Shown one piece after another: positions 34,288-43,886 of a stretch of DNA of 64,000 nt. The notes beneath the pieces are model-generated. The model was given only the letters and a program-made list of their open reading frames with translations. It was not told the DNA's origin and made no database searches. Origin of the DNA: Demequina sp. TMPB413 (GTDB lineage Bacteria > Actinomycetota > Actinomycetes > Actinomycetales > Demequinaceae); contig NZ_CP096184.1 in the NCBI RefSeq assembly GCF_020447105.2, forward strand, positions 1,364,001-1,428,000. The letters run 5' to 3'. The number at the start of each line of letters is the position of its first letter. Position 1 is the first letter of the stretch. A program made the translations under genes and the position numbers.

Positions 34288-34315
34288 AGGCGCCCCGGCC
34301 TTGGCCGGGGCGCCT
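34288..34315 (-). promoter_or_regulatory. Intercistronic hairpin between gluB and gluC
   Basis: AGGCGCCCCGGCC and GGCCGGGGCGCCT form a perfect 13-bp GC stem with a 2-nt TT loop, 25 nt after the gluB stop. No U-tract follows. It probably stabilises or partially terminates the upstream message so that binding protein exceeds permease. Confidence 0.8.
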
Positions 34316-34339
34316 CGCGCTCAGAGAGTGATCGGAATC

Positions 34340-35221
34340 CTAGTAGCGGTCAACGGTGGGAACGGCGGGGTCAGGAAGGACCGTTCCTGCGGTGTCCTGC
34401 CACGCGGTCAGCCAGCGGCCGTCCTCAAAGGCCTCCTCGAGCACATCGTTGATCCACATGCGGAACTCGGTGTCCTCCAGCGCGACGCCGATGCCATACG
34501 GCTCCTCCGTGAACGGCTCACCGACGACCTTGAACTCGCCGTTCGACTCGGCCACGTAGCCAGCGAGGATCACGTTGTCGGTCGTCACGACGTCCACTTC
34601 GCCGTTTCGCAGCGGCTCGAGGCAATCCGTGTAGGCGCCGTAGAGCACCAGGTTCGCCTCAGGGTAGTTCTCGGAGATGTTCGCGGCGGGCGTGGAGCCC
34701 TCGACTGAACAGACGTTCTTTCCAGCGAGGTCATCCGGCGACGTGATGTCATCAGTGGACGACAGCGTCATCAGCGCCTGACCGGCGTTGTAGTACGGTC
34801 CGGCAAACGAGACGATCTCTTTGCGCTTGTCGTTGATCGTGTAGGTAGCCACCACCATGTCGACCTGACCAGACTCGATGAAGGGCTCGCGGTTAGCCGA
34901 AACGGTCTCGACCCACTCGATGTCGCCTTCGTCGATGCCGAGTTCGCTGGCGATCATCTTGGCGATCTCGACGTCGAAGCCTTCCGGCGTGCCGCTCGGG
35001 GCTAGCAAGCCGAACAACGGCTGGTCGAACTTGGTGCCGACGGTGATGGTGCCAGCGTCGGCGAGCGCCGCCATGGTGGAGCCCTCTGGGAACTCTGCCA
35101 TCGCGGCGTCGGTGGCGTCGGTCATGGCGTCGGTGGTGTCTGCGGGCTCGTCGCTGCCGCCACAGGCAGTCAGCGCGATTGCTGCGACGGCGCCGAGCGC
35201 CGCCCACTTCAGATTCTTCAT
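34340..35221 (-). CDS. gluB: Amino acid ABC transporter substrate-binding lipoprotein (GluB-like)
   Basis: A 293-residue solute-binding protein of family 3. The signal peptide ends in lipobox LTAC with the lipidated cysteine at 20. An acidic, Thr/Asp/Ala-rich linker is followed by the binding fold: GTITVGTKFDQPLFGLLAPSG, GFDVEIAKMIASELG, ESGQVDMVVATYTINDKR, LAGKNVCSVEGSTPAANI and VDVVTTDNVILAGYVAE. AGAGGATA lies just upstream of the ATG. It sits second in the operon, 46 bp after gluA. Confidence 0.93.
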   Translation of the reverse strand: MKNLKWAALGAVAAIALTACGGSDEPADTTDAMTDATDAAMAEFPEGSTMAALADAGTITVGTKFDQPLFGLLAPSGTPEGFDVEIAKMIASELGIDEGDIEWVETVSANREPFIESGQVDMVVATYTINDKRKEIVSFAGPYYNAGQALMTLSSTDDITSPDDLAGKNVCSVEGSTPAANISENYPEANLVLYGAYTDCLEPLRNGEVDVVTTDNVILAGYVAESNGEFKVVGEPFTEEPYGIGVALEDTEFRMWINDVLEEAFEDGRWLTAWQDTAGTVLPDPAVPTVDRY

Positions 35222-35267
35222 TTCTTATCCTCTCGCCTGGCCAAGAATCTCTTGGCCCTGGGGTTGG

Positions 35268-36035
35268 CTAATGCGTCAAAATCTTGGACAGGAAGTCCTT
35301 TGCCCTGTCGGACTGGGGGTTGGTGAAGAACTCCTCCGGAGTCGCCTCTTCGACAATCACTCCCGCGTCCATGAAGACGACGCGGTCGGCTGCTCTGCGC
35401 GCGAATCCCATTTCGTGGGTGACCACGATCATCGTCATGCCTTCCGACGCCAGGTCGGTCATGACGTCAAGGACTTCGTTGATCATCTCGGGGTCGAGTG
35501 CCGACGTCGGCTCGTCGAACAGCATCACCTTTGGCTTCATCGCGAGCGCCCTCGCGATGGCGACGCGTTGCTGCTGCCCGCCCGAGAGTTGGGCCGGGTG
35601 TTTGTCCGCCTGGCTCTCGACACCCACGCGGGTCAACAGCTGCATGGCGAAATCCTTCGCTTCTGCCTTGGGCATCTTTCGTACCTTGAGCGGCCCGAGC
35701 ATGACGTTTTCAAGCACCGTCATGTGAGCGAAAAGGTTGAAGGACTGGAAAACCATGCCGACGTCGGCGCGCAGGCGCGCGAGCGGCCTGCCCTCGGCCG
35801 GCAGATCGGTGCCATCAATCTGAATGGTGCCGTTGTCGATCGTCTCGAGCCGGTTGATTGCGCGGCACAGAGTCGACTTGCCGGAACCAGACGGACCGAT
35901 CACCACCACGACCTCGCCGGATCCCACCGTCAGGTTGATGTCCTTGAGCACGTGAAGTTCGCCGAAGTGCTTATTGACCCCCGCAAGAACCACCAGTGGT
36001 TCGTAGTGCTGGCTGGTTCCCTGGCTGCTGTCCAT
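35268..36035 (-). CDS. gluA: Amino acid ABC transporter ATP-binding protein (GluA-like)
   Basis: The 255-residue ATPase drives the polar amino acid transporter. Walker A is GPSGSGKS (47-54), the Q-loop lies in [10 protein letters not shown], the signature is LSGGQ (150-154), Walker B is VMLFDEP (170-176), with the D-loop SALDPE and the H-loop [10 protein letters not shown]. It is the first gene of the gluABCD unit. Only 40 bp separate it from ribF, and a hairpin sits in that gap, so its promoter must lie in or near the end of ribF. Confidence 0.95.
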   Translation of the reverse strand: MDSSQGTSQHYEPLVVLAGVNKHFGELHVLKDINLTVGSGEVVVVIGPSGSGKSTLCRAINRLETIDNGTIQIDGTDLPAEGRPLARLRADVGMVFQSFNLFAHMTVLENVMLGPLKVRKMPKAEAKDFAMQLLTRVGVESQADKHPAQLSGGQQQRVAIARALAMKPKVMLFDEPTSALDPEMINEVLDVMTDLASEGMTMIVVTHEMGFARRAADRVVFMDAGVIVEEATPEEFFTNPQSDRAKDFLSKILTH

Positions 36036-36054
36036 CCTGGAAGAGTAGCCCGTG

Positions 36055-36076
36055 ACTCAAGGCCGGTGCCTTGAGT
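36055..36076 (-). terminator. Hairpin at the 3' end of ribF
   Basis: ACTCAAGGC and GCCTTGAGT form a perfect 9-bp stem with a 4-nt loop. Its last base overlaps the ribF stop codon. No T-tract follows and gluA starts 20 nt later, so it may attenuate rather than fully terminate. Confidence 0.65.
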
Positions 36077-37053
36077 TAACGCAGGTTTAACACGCCGCGA
36101 CACCACACGACATCTTCTCTTAGCGCATCTATCAGGCCGTTCATAGATCCAAAGTCCAGCATCGGCCGACGCCATTCGATGAGGTCCAGAGCCACCTGGG
36201 CTCCATAGAGATCGAGGTCGTTCCGGTCGATCACGTGCGCCTCGATGCGCAGTCCGTCGCTGTCGACGGTGTAGTTGAAGCCAAGGCTGATCGCGGCGGG
36301 AAGCGGCGTCCCGACCCACTGCCTCGCAGCGTCGTTGTCCTTCGGGTCAGTGACGGTCAGGACACCCGCATAGACGCCGTGGCGTGGCACGTAGCCCGCG
36401 TACACGTCCAGATTGGCGGTCGGAAACCCGATCTGGCGCCCGCGCTTATCGCCGTGCACCACGGTGCCCCGCAAGCGGTGAGGGGCGCCGAGGATCTCGG
36501 CGGCGCCGCGCAGGTCGCCGTCCTCCAAGAGTTCGCGCACCCACGTGGAGGACCACCGGCGCGCACCCTCGGTGGAACCCGCTGCATCGCCCACGATGTC
36601 GACGGAGATACCCAGCCGCTCCCCCATGTCGCGCAACGTCTCCACGTCCCCCGCATTGCCTCGTCCGAAGCGGGTATCGCGGCCCACGACGATCGCGACG
36701 GCACCGAGACCTGCCACCAAGTAGTCGGCGACGAACTGCTCTGGCGTCGCCATCGCGAAATCAAGCGTGTAATGCTGGACCACGATCCCGTCGAGGCCAG
36801 CGGCGGCCATCCGCTCAATCCGGTCTTCGATCCCCGTGATGAGCTCGGGAGTGTGATCCGGGTCATGAACGGCCTTGGGATGAGGATCAAACGTCACGGC
36901 GACTGCCTTGGCATTCGCCCCGCGTGCTGCGGCGACCACCTCGGCCAACACAGCCTGATGTCCCAAGTGGACGCCATCAAAATTGCCCACGGTCACGACC
37001 GTCGGGCCAAGGTCGTGCGGTACATCGGCGAGTGAACGCCACACGGAGGTCAT
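36076..37053 (-). CDS. ribF: Bifunctional riboflavin kinase / FAD synthetase
   Basis: RibF phosphorylates riboflavin to FMN and adenylates it to FAD. The 325-residue protein has the N-terminal nucleotidyltransferase domain (VVTVGNFDGVHLGHQAVL about 18-35, VVGRDTRFGRGNAGD, SSTWVRELLEDGD) and a C-terminal riboflavin kinase domain (RLRGTVVHGDKRGRQIGFPTANLDV, VYAGVLTV, VHVIDRN-type EAHVIDRNDLDLYG). The ATG at 37053 fits the family; an in-frame GTG 39 nt upstream is less likely. CAGAAT lies 6 nt before the ATG. ribF next to truB is conserved, here separated by one plus-strand gene. Confidence 0.95.
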   Translation of the reverse strand: MTSVWRSLADVPHDLGPTVVTVGNFDGVHLGHQAVLAEVVAAARGANAKAVAVTFDPHPKAVHDPDHTPELITGIEDRIERMAAAGLDGIVVQHYTLDFAMATPEQFVADYLVAGLGAVAIVVGRDTRFGRGNAGDVETLRDMGERLGISVDIVGDAAGSTEGARRWSSTWVRELLEDGDLRGAAEILGAPHRLRGTVVHGDKRGRQIGFPTANLDVYAGYVPRHGVYAGVLTVTDPKDNDAARQWVGTPLPAAISLGFNYTVDSDGLRIEAHVIDRNDLDLYGAQVALDLIEWRRPMLDFGSMNGLIDALREDVVWCRGVLNLR

Positions 37054-37059
37054 CCGGTC

Positions 37060-37065
37060 ATTCTG
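37060..37065 (-). promoter_or_regulatory. Putative leaderless -10 box of ribF
   Basis: CAGAAT ends 6 nt before the ATG at 37053 and no ribosome binding site intervenes. Confidence 0.4.
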
Positions 37066-37211
37066 CCGCACAGCAGGGGCTCTCCAACCCACGTGCCTAC
37101 CACCGCCTGCTCCTTCCGCGTCCGTCCATCCACCTCAGACAGCGCCGGCGCTTTCGGTTACGGTGGTGAGAGAAACGAAGGGTCACCGCAGACTCGCAGG
37201 GGGAACCACCC

Positions 37212-37781
37212 ATGGAAACGGTCTTCACCAGCTCGTCCGCCTCGCCAGACATCATGCTGATAGGCGGCCGCGAGCACGTGCTGTACCACGGGCTCTTCGA
37301 GCCCCTCAAGATCGTGGATCGACGTTTCTTGTGGGTCTACTCCGTCCTCGTGTGGATGGTCGCCCTGCTCACCGTGCTGTTCGTCTTGACACTCGACAAG
37401 GCCGGACCATGGGCCATCCTCTCAATCATCGGCACGGCGGCCGCAGCGATGGCCGTGGGCGGATGGGTCGACCGCCATTCGGGAGTGACGACGCCAGTAG
37501 CGATCAAGGAGAAGGACAGGAGCGATACGTGGTCCCGCCTGGTCGTCAACACGCGCCACCACGATCCGCTCACCGTCACTGCACACGTTGACATGGCCGA
37601 CTTTCTCCAGGCCACCATGGCGGAAGGTCACACCGGCCGGTTCATGAATCGCCCGACGATTCCCGCCGAACTGAGGCATGCTGGCATACAACGACACGTG
37701 TGGATCGTCGCCGCTGGTATGGCGATCGGAGGGCCTGCCTACGCGGTGCTGCTGTTCGCGGCCATCGCGGCACTGGTCTAG
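37212..37781 (+). CDS. Hypothetical membrane protein
   Basis: A 189-residue protein I cannot assign to a family. Two adjacent transmembrane helices (about 42-62 and 67-85) follow a cytoplasmic N-terminus. A hydrophilic middle region (about 88-160) contains RLVVNTRHHDPLTVTAHVD and ends in a third helix (about 167-189). The ATG has AGGGGGA upstream. It lies alone on the plus strand between ribF (divergent, 158 bp) and truB (convergent, 1 bp gap). Codon use looks like its neighbours, so it is probably a real gene. Confidence 0.75.
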   Translation: METVFTSSSASPDIMLIGGREHVLYHGLFEPLKIVDRRFLWVYSVLVWMVALLTVLFVLTLDKAGPWAILSIIGTAAAAMAVGGWVDRHSGVTTPVAIKEKDRSDTWSRLVVNTRHHDPLTVTAHVDMADFLQATMAEGHTGRFMNRPTIPAELRHAGIQRHVWIVAAGMAIGGPAYAVLLFAAIAALV

Positions 37782-37782
37782 A

Positions 37783-38736
37783 TCAGGACGCCCCACCACT
37801 CGGCCGGAACACCATCACCGGCTTGGCAGCTCCGCGCACTCGCCGCACGATCGCGATGACGCTGCCGTCTGGCGCGACGGCCACGGCGTCGTGCGCGAAG
37901 TCGTCGTCGTGCGCGGGCTTGGTCAGTTCGCCCTTGCGTTCTTTGAGCGGTCGGCCGTACCCCACATTGATCGCCTCTTCCGCGCTCAACTCGATGGCAG
38001 GCAAGGCCGCCTTGGCCGCGTCGTCAAGAGGGATGAGCGGGAGCGGGCGGCCCGCGTCGGCCAGTTCACCCAGCGCATCGACCGTCAGCGCGGAGGCCAC
38101 GGCAAAACGGCCGACGCTGGTACGGCGCAGCGCGGTCAGGTGCCCCCCGACGCCCAGCGCGGCGCCAACGTCGCGGGCGAGCGCGCGGATGTAGGTTCCA
38201 GACGACACGTCGATCGCGGCGTCGACGTCGACAAACCCGTCCGCCCGTCGCACGTCGAGCACCTCGAATCGCGAGACCGTCACCGGCCGGGCGGCCAGCG
38301 CCACGTCTTCGCCAGCGCGCACGCGAGCATAGGAACGTTCCCCGTTCACCTTGATCGCGCTCACCGAACTGGGGACTTGGGAAATGTCGCCCGTGAACTC
38401 GGCGACCGCCGCCGCAATGGCGTCGGCCGTCACGTGGGAAGCGTCTGTCGTCGCCGTGACCTCGCCCTCGGCGTCGTCCGTGATGGTGGACTGACCGAGG
38501 CGAATGGTCGCCGCATACGACTTGTCGTGGCCGGTGACGTAGGTGAGCAGGCGCGTCGCGCGGCCGACGCCCAACACGAGCAGGCCGGTCGCCATCGGAT
38601 CAAGCGTGCCTGCGTGCCCTACCTTGCGGGTGCCGAGTAGGCGACGAGCGCGCGCGACCACATCATGAGAGGTCCACCCTGCGGGCTTGTCGACCAGCAG
38701 CAGGCCCGGCGTGGGCTCGTCGACTCGACGGGCCAC
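37783..38736 (-). CDS. truB: tRNA pseudouridine-55 synthase TruB
   Basis: TruB makes pseudouridine 55 in the T-loop of tRNAs. The 317-residue protein opens GLLLVDKPAGWTSHDVVARARRL and has the catalytic aspartate D46 in VGHAGTLDPMATGLL, the DKSYAATIRLG strand, and RALARDVGAALG with HLTALRRTSVGRF. The C-terminus carries a PUA-like extension. It follows rbfA by 5 bp in the rimP-nusA-ylxR-infB-rbfA-truB block. Confidence 0.96.
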   Translation of the reverse strand: MARRVDEPTPGLLLVDKPAGWTSHDVVARARRLLGTRKVGHAGTLDPMATGLLVLGVGRATRLLTYVTGHDKSYAATIRLGQSTITDDAEGEVTATTDASHVTADAIAAAVAEFTGDISQVPSSVSAIKVNGERSYARVRAGEDVALAARPVTVSRFEVLDVRRADGFVDVDAAIDVSSGTYIRALARDVGAALGVGGHLTALRRTSVGRFAVASALTVDALGELADAGRPLPLIPLDDAAKAALPAIELSAEEAINVGYGRPLKERKGELTKPAHDDDFAHDAVAVAPDGSVIAIVRRVRGAAKPVMVFRPSGGAS

Positions 38737-38741
38737 TTGGG

Positions 38742-39182
38742 TCAGTCTTCCTGGTCGTCCTCGTCGGAGGGATGACGGTAGGGGTCTTCCTCTCCGGCGT
38801 AGGCCGCGCCTTCGCGCAACTTCGCGAGTTCTGCATCCCGAAGCGCGGCCTCGTGGAGAGCCTTCTCCAGCGTCGCCGCTGTCTCAGGCACCGCGTCGAG
38901 GTGGAACTCGAGGGAGGGGGTGAGCCGGATGCCCAGCTCACCTCCCACCATCGAACGCAGACGTCCCTTGGCCGACTGGAGGGCGGCGGCCGTATTGGCC
39001 CGTTCCTCTTCGCCGCCATAGACGGTGTAGAACACCGACGCTTGTTGCAGGTCGCCGGTGACACGCACGTCTGTCACGGTGACGAACCCCAAGCGCGGGT
39101 CCTTGATCTCGTTCTCCAGCGCGCGGGCGACGATCTTCTTGATCGTGCCCGCGAGCCGAAGTGCACGGGGTGAGTCGGCCAT
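38742..39182 (-). CDS. rbfA: Ribosome-binding factor A
   Basis: RbfA assists late 30S maturation near the 16S 5' helix. The 146-residue protein has the KH-like core RALRLAGTIKKIVARALENEIKDPRLGFVTVTDVRVTGDLQQASVFYTVYG and GGELGIRLTPSLEFHLD, with an acidic C-terminal tail (EEDPYRHPSDEDDQED). Its ATG shares one base with the infB stop (TGATG), so it is translationally coupled to infB. Confidence 0.96.
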   Translation of the reverse strand: MADSPRALRLAGTIKKIVARALENEIKDPRLGFVTVTDVRVTGDLQQASVFYTVYGGEEERANTAAALQSAKGRLRSMVGGELGIRLTPSLEFHLDAVPETAATLEKALHEAALRDAELAKLREGAAYAGEEDPYRHPSDEDDQED

Positions 39183-41857
39183 CAGGACCTCGGAATCTCC
39201 ACCATCTCGAAGGTTTCAATCATGTCGCCTACCTGGATGTCGTTGAACTTGCCGAGGCCAATACCGCACTCGTAGCCGTCCCTGACCTCGGTGGCGTCGT
39301 CCTTGAACCGGCGCAGCGTGTCGATGGTCGGTTCGCCAAGCACGTTGCCGCCGCGCACGACGCGCGCCTTGGCGTTGCGCTTGATGACGCCCGAGCGCAC
39401 CAAACAACCTGCGATGTTTCCGAACTTCGAGGAACGGAAGATCTCCATGATCTCGGCGGAGCCGACCTGCTTCTCTTCGAACTCGGGCTTCAGCATGCCG
39501 GTGAGCGACGCCTCGACGTCTTCGATGGCACGGTAGATGACCGAGTAGAAGCGCATGTCGACGCCTTCGCGATCGGCCAGTTCCTGCACCCGCTCGGCGG
39601 GACGCACATTGAAGCCGATGATGATGGCGTTGTCGACGGTGGCCAGGTTGACGTCGTTCTGCGTGACGGCACCCACACCACGGTGGATGACGCGCAGGTC
39701 CACGGAATCGCCCACATCGATCGCGAGCAGCGCGTCCTCGAGTGCCTCGACGGCACCGGACACATCGCCCTTGATGATGAGGTTGAGGGTGTCAACCTTG
39801 CCTTCCTCGATGGCCTTCGTGAAGTCTTCGAGGCTGATGCGCTTGCGACGCTTGGCCAACTGAGCGGCGCGCTCGGCTGCTTCGCGCTTCTCAGCGATCT
39901 GGCGTGCCGTGCGGTCGTCTTCTGCCACCAGGAACGTGTCTCCTGCGCGGGGAACCGACGTGAGTCCGATGACCATGACGGGACGTGCAGGCAGAGCCTC
40001 CGTCACCGCCTCGTCGTGCTCGTTGAACATGGCACGCACGCGACCGTAAGCCGTGCCGGCCACAATCGCGTCGCCCACCCGCAGCGTTCCGGACTGGACC
40101 AGCACCGTCGCCACAGGGCCGCGGCCCTTGTCGAGGTGAGCCTCGACTGCGACACCGCGCGCGTCCTTGTTCGGGTTCGCACGCAAGTCAAGACCAGCGT
40201 CGGCCGTCAGCAACACCGCATCGAGAAGCGCCTCGATGTTCTTGCCTTGGGTCGCGGAAACCTCGACGAACATCGTGTCGCCGCCGTATTCCTCTGCCAC
40301 CAAGTTGTACTCAGTGAGCTGCTGGCGAATCTTGTCGGGGTTCGCGCCTTCCTTGTCGATCTTGTTGATCGCCACGACGATCGGCACGTTGGCCGCCTGT
40401 GCGTGGTTCAAGGCCTCCACCGTCTGCGGCATCACGCCGTCGTCGGCCGCGACCACAAGAATGGCAACGTCGGTCACCTGTGCACCACGCGCACGCATGG
40501 CGGTAAACGCCTCGTGACCTGGGGTGTCGATAAAGGTGATGGCCCGGGTGTCGCCCTCGTGATCGCGGTGAACCTGGTAGGCACCGATGTGCTGCGTGAT
40601 GCCGCCGGCCTCACCCGACACGACGTCGGCCTTGCGGATCGAGTCGAGCAGGCGGGTCTTACCGTGGTCGACGTGACCCATGACGGTGACGACAGGGGGC
40701 CGCACCTCGAGGTCCTCATCGGTCTCCGCCTCGAGTTCTGCCTCAAGGTCGAGGCCGAAGTCCTCGAGAAGTTCGCGGTCCTCTTCTTCTGGCGACACAA
40801 TCGTGATCTTGTAGCCGAGTTCTTCACCGAGAGCCTGGAACGTGTCCTCGTCGAGCGACTGCGTGGCGGTGGCCATCTCTCCCAAGTGGAAGAGCACCGT
40901 CACGAGCGAGGCGGGGTTGACGTCAATGCGGTCGGCAAAGTCGCTCAGCGTCGCGCCGCGGCGCAACTTCAGCGGGGTGTTGCCGTCGCCACGAGGGATC
41001 TGCACGCCACCGATCGAAGGAGCCTGCTGCTGCTCGTACTCCATCCGCTTCGCGCGCTTTGACTTGCGTCCGCGCGCTGGGCGGCCTCCTTGACGTCCAA
41101 AGGCACCGGCTGTGCCGCCGCCGCGTCCGCGACCGCCTGCAGCCGGACGGCTACCTGGAGGTCCGCCGAAGCCTGGTCGCTGCGCACCAGGAGCGCCACC
41201 TGGGGCGGCTCCTGGACGTGGCGCGAAGCCGCCGGGACGTGCACCGCCTGGAGCCGGACGGCCCCCTGCGGCTGGTGCGCCTGGACGGCCAGCGGGTGCG
41301 CCGCCTGGGGCGCCGCCCGGGCGAGGACGGGGTGCTCCCGCACGTGCCGCCTGGAACGGGTTGTTGCCGCCTGGCCGAGGACGCGGAGCGCCAGGACGAG
41401 CCTGGAACGGGTTGTTCCCCCCTGGACGCGGGCGCGGGCGCGGCATGTCGCTCGGGAGCGGCGCTGACGGCTTCTTGCTTGCATCCGCTGCGGGGGCAGC
41501 GTCGGAAGTGCCCTGAGACTGTGCTGGGGCTGCTGGCGCCTCGGGCGCGGCCTGAGAAGGCGCGCTCGGTGCTGGCGCGGCGGCCTGAGGCTCTGGTGCT
41601 GCCTCTGGCTCGGGTGCAGCAGGCTTGGGTGCAGCAGGCTTGGGGGCAGGCTTGGCGGCGGCGGGCTTGGTTGCCGGGGCCGCCTTGGCTGGTGCTGCCG
41701 ATGCGGGGAAGGCCTCTTTGGCCTTGCGCACGACGGGTGCTTCAAGGGTCGAAGAAGGTCCCTTGACGTATTCGCCGAGCTCGTTCAGCTTGGCAATGAG
41801 GTCTTTGCTCGGTACTCCGAGCTCCTTCGCGATCTCGTGAACGCGGGGCTTAGCCAC
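39182..41857 (-). CDS. infB: Translation initiation factor IF-2
   Basis: IF-2 is the GTPase that brings initiator tRNA to the ribosome. The 891-residue protein has an N-terminal IF2_N module ([24 protein letters not shown]), a long Ala/Pro then Gly/Arg/Pro-rich linker to about residue 285 with repeated NPFQA-type units, and the G domain: G1 GHVDHGKT (about 392-399), DTPGHEAFT and [10 protein letters not shown]. The C-terminal domains II-IV end [12 protein letters not shown]. The start is GTG at 41857 with AGGAGA upstream. Length is usual for high-GC actinobacteria. Confidence 0.97.
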   Translation of the reverse strand: MAKPRVHEIAKELGVPSKDLIAKLNELGEYVKGPSSTLEAPVVRKAKEAFPASAAPAKAAPATKPAAAKPAPKPAAPKPAAPEPEAAPEPQAAAPAPSAPSQAAPEAPAAPAQSQGTSDAAPAADASKKPSAPLPSDMPRPRPRPGGNNPFQARPGAPRPRPGGNNPFQAARAGAPRPRPGGAPGGAPAGRPGAPAAGGRPAPGGARPGGFAPRPGAAPGGAPGAQRPGFGGPPGSRPAAGGRGRGGGTAGAFGRQGGRPARGRKSKRAKRMEYEQQQAPSIGGVQIPRGDGNTPLKLRRGATLSDFADRIDVNPASLVTVLFHLGEMATATQSLDEDTFQALGEELGYKITIVSPEEEDRELLEDFGLDLEAELEAETDEDLEVRPPVVTVMGHVDHGKTRLLDSIRKADVVSGEAGGITQHIGAYQVHRDHEGDTRAITFIDTPGHEAFTAMRARGAQVTDVAILVVAADDGVMPQTVEALNHAQAANVPIVVAINKIDKEGANPDKIRQQLTEYNLVAEEYGGDTMFVEVSATQGKNIEALLDAVLLTADAGLDLRANPNKDARGVAVEAHLDKGRGPVATVLVQSGTLRVGDAIVAGTAYGRVRAMFNEHDEAVTEALPARPVMVIGLTSVPRAGDTFLVAEDDRTARQIAEKREAAERAAQLAKRRKRISLEDFTKAIEEGKVDTLNLIIKGDVSGAVEALEDALLAIDVGDSVDLRVIHRGVGAVTQNDVNLATVDNAIIIGFNVRPAERVQELADREGVDMRFYSVIYRAIEDVEASLTGMLKPEFEEKQVGSAEIMEIFRSSKFGNIAGCLVRSGVIKRNAKARVVRGGNVLGEPTIDTLRRFKDDATEVRDGYECGIGLGKFNDIQVGDMIETFEMVEIPRS

Positions 41858-41988
41858 AATTCTCCTGTCTCGGTCCGACCAAGACAGGGTCGAACCATCG
41901 TTACTGCGGGGTACTCATTTACGGGTACTCATTGGATGACCATTGGCTTTCATCCTGTCCGGTCGATGGGTGGGCTACGGTCCGCTGT

Positions 41989-42231
41989 CTAGCGGAACGC
42001 CGGATGCTCGACGAGCCCCGACGCATCAATTGCTGCCGTGCGAAATGCGCGGCTAAATGCGTGGCGCTGTGTCGCGTGTGAGAGGCAACTTCTGTCCGGA
42101 TGGAGCCATGCTCCCCGGCCAGGCGCGACTGCTGATTCGTCGACCACTAAGCGGCCGTCGGTCAGCGCCACTCGCACTAGAACCGACCGCGCGTCTTTCC
42201 TTCGACACCCGACGCACGTTCGCACAGGCAC
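41989..42231 (-). CDS. ylxR: YlxR/RnpM family RNA-binding protein (DUF448)
   Basis: An 80-residue member of the DUF448 family, usually encoded between nusA and infB. The diagnostic start is PVRTCVGCRRKDARSVLVRV, followed by PGRGAWLHPDRSCL and RHAFSRAFR. The Bacillus homologue RnpM binds RNase P RNA. It lies 65 bp after nusA and 131 bp before infB; the latter gap has two direct copies of GGGTACTCATT (41909 and 41923) and no gene. Confidence 0.93.
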   Translation of the reverse strand: MPVRTCVGCRRKDARSVLVRVALTDGRLVVDESAVAPGRGAWLHPDRSCLSHATQRHAFSRAFRTAAIDASGLVEHPAFR

Positions 42232-42296
42232 ATGTCCTGCGGGGCGCGCGTCGAACTCAGGCTCGACGTTCGGCCCACCTAGTCTAGCGCGCTCGG

Positions 42297-43286
42297 TCAG
42301 TTCAGGTCACCCTGCTGCGTCGGCGCTTCGTCAGACTGGATATCGATACGCCAACCGGTGAGGCGCGCGGCGAGGCGCGCGTTCTGCCCCTCCTTGCCGA
42401 TCGCGAGGGACAGGTGGTAGTCGGGGACGATCACGCGGGCGGAGCGGGACTCGGCGTCGACGACGGTCACCGACACCACGCGAGAAGGCGATAAGGCATT
42501 GCCGACGAACGTGGCCGGGTCATCGTCCCAGTCCACGATGTCGATCTTTTCCCCGCGTAGTTCGCTCATGACGGCACGCACGCGTGCGCCCATGGGACCG
42601 ATGCAGGAACCCTTCGCGTTGACGCCTGGCACGGTGGCACGCACCGCCATCTTGGAGCGGTGGCCTGCCTCCCTGGCAAGGCTCATGATCTCGACGGTGC
42701 CGTCGGCAATCTCGGGCACCTCCATCTCGAAGAGCTTGCGCACCAGTCCTGGGTGCGTGCGGGACAGCGTGATCGATGGGCCCTTCGCGCCACGGGCCAC
42801 CGTCAGAACGTAACCGCGGATGCGCTGGCCGTGCTCGTACGTCTCCGTTGGCACCTGCTCGTGGCCGGGCAGGAGGGCCTCGACGTCGCCGACGTCGACG
42901 TGCACGTTTCTCGGGTCCGCGCTTTGCTGAATGACACCCGAGACCAGCATGCCTTCTTTGTCAGCGTATTGGCCAAGAACGGCGTCGTCCCCTGCCTGGC
43001 GAAGCCTCTGCACGATGACCTGCCTGGCCGTTGCGGTGGCGATCCTGCCGAAGTCATGCGGCGTGTGCTCAAACTCTGGCCCTAGCAGTCCGTCTTCTGT
43101 CTCCTCGCGCGCCTGGATCGACACCTTGCCCGTCTCGCGGTCCACGATCGCGCGTGCGTGCGCGTAGGCCCCCGGCGTCTTGTGATAGGCGCTCAAGAGT
43201 GCCTGTTCGATCGCATCGATCAGGACATCGAGCTTGAGGTCGCGCTCCTTCTCGAGTCCCTTGAGGGTCATCATGTCGATGTCCAC
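42297..43286 (-). CDS. nusA: Transcription termination/antitermination factor NusA
   Basis: NusA binds RNA polymerase and nascent RNA and tunes pausing, termination and antitermination. The 329-residue protein has the N-terminal polymerase-binding domain (LKGLEKERDLKLDVLIDAIEQAL), an S1 domain (about 108-180) and two KH domains (ending RVIVPDYHLSLAIGKEGQNARLAARLTGWRIDI). It lacks the C-terminal acidic repeats of the E. coli protein, as other actinobacterial NusA do. It follows rimP by 39 bp. Confidence 0.97.
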   Translation of the reverse strand: MDIDMMTLKGLEKERDLKLDVLIDAIEQALLSAYHKTPGAYAHARAIVDRETGKVSIQAREETEDGLLGPEFEHTPHDFGRIATATARQVIVQRLRQAGDDAVLGQYADKEGMLVSGVIQQSADPRNVHVDVGDVEALLPGHEQVPTETYEHGQRIRGYVLTVARGAKGPSITLSRTHPGLVRKLFEMEVPEIADGTVEIMSLAREAGHRSKMAVRATVPGVNAKGSCIGPMGARVRAVMSELRGEKIDIVDWDDDPATFVGNALSPSRVVSVTVVDAESRSARVIVPDYHLSLAIGKEGQNARLAARLTGWRIDIQSDEAPTQQGDLN

Positions 43287-43325
43287 GTCGTGTTCCGTCC
43301 GTTCTGTCCACTGGGCCCGTTGGCC

Positions 43326-43790
43326 TCAGTCGAGTCGTTTCATCTCCACCTGCACGCGACCCTGCTTGACGTCGGCGAGCGCCACAGTGAGCTGCTCCCC
43401 GTCGCGGTCCAGCAGCAAGTCCGTGTCGGTGACATCGGTGAGGCGTCCCGAGATCGGGTCGCCGGTGTGCACGTCGAGGGCGACGAGCCGCGTGCGCGCG
43501 CGCATGAAGTGACGGCGCAGCGTGAGAGGGCGGTCGACGCCGGGGGTCGACACCTCGAGGAGGTAGGCGCCTGACGGAACGTTGGCCTCATCGAGGGCCT
43601 CGCCGATGGCACGCGAGGCCGCGGCGACGGTGTCCAGGTCAGCGGAGCCGACGGCGTCCTCAGGGAGGTCGACGGTCACGAGCACCCTGGTGTGTTTGCC
43701 AGCGGCGCTCACCGTGACGGAGTCCACCACGAGGCCAGCGGCCTCAGCGGCCGGCGCTGCCAGGTCAGCAATGCGGTCGTCGAGTTTCAT
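43326..43790 (-). CDS. rimP: Ribosome maturation factor RimP
   Basis: RimP is needed for 30S subunit maturation. With the ATG at 43790 the product is 154 residues. This start is chosen because GGGAGG lies about 7 nt upstream; an upstream in-frame start would add 14 basic residues. Family features are LAAPAAEAAGLVVDSVTVSAAG, VDLPEDAVGSADLDTVAAASRAIGEALD, YLLEVSTPGVDRPLTLRRHF and the C-terminal SH3-like barrel. First gene of the rimP-truB block. Confidence 0.95.
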   Translation of the reverse strand: MKLDDRIADLAAPAAEAAGLVVDSVTVSAAGKHTRVLVTVDLPEDAVGSADLDTVAAASRAIGEALDEANVPSGAYLLEVSTPGVDRPLTLRRHFMRARTRLVALDVHTGDPISGRLTDVTDTDLLLDRDGEQLTVALADVKQGRVQVEMKRLD

Positions 43791-43886
43791 ACGCTGCCTC
43801 CCTGCGCGCTCGCGCGCGTTCCGTTGCTTCACTTGTACTCGCCCATGATTCTACGGCCCCGCGGCGGCACATGGGAGACTACCCGC

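Noticed and set aside
39161-41062. 633-codon plus-strand open frame opposite infB
   Set aside because: Antisense to the intact infB G domain and C-terminal domains; the sequence is His/Arg/Val-rich as expected of a mirror frame.
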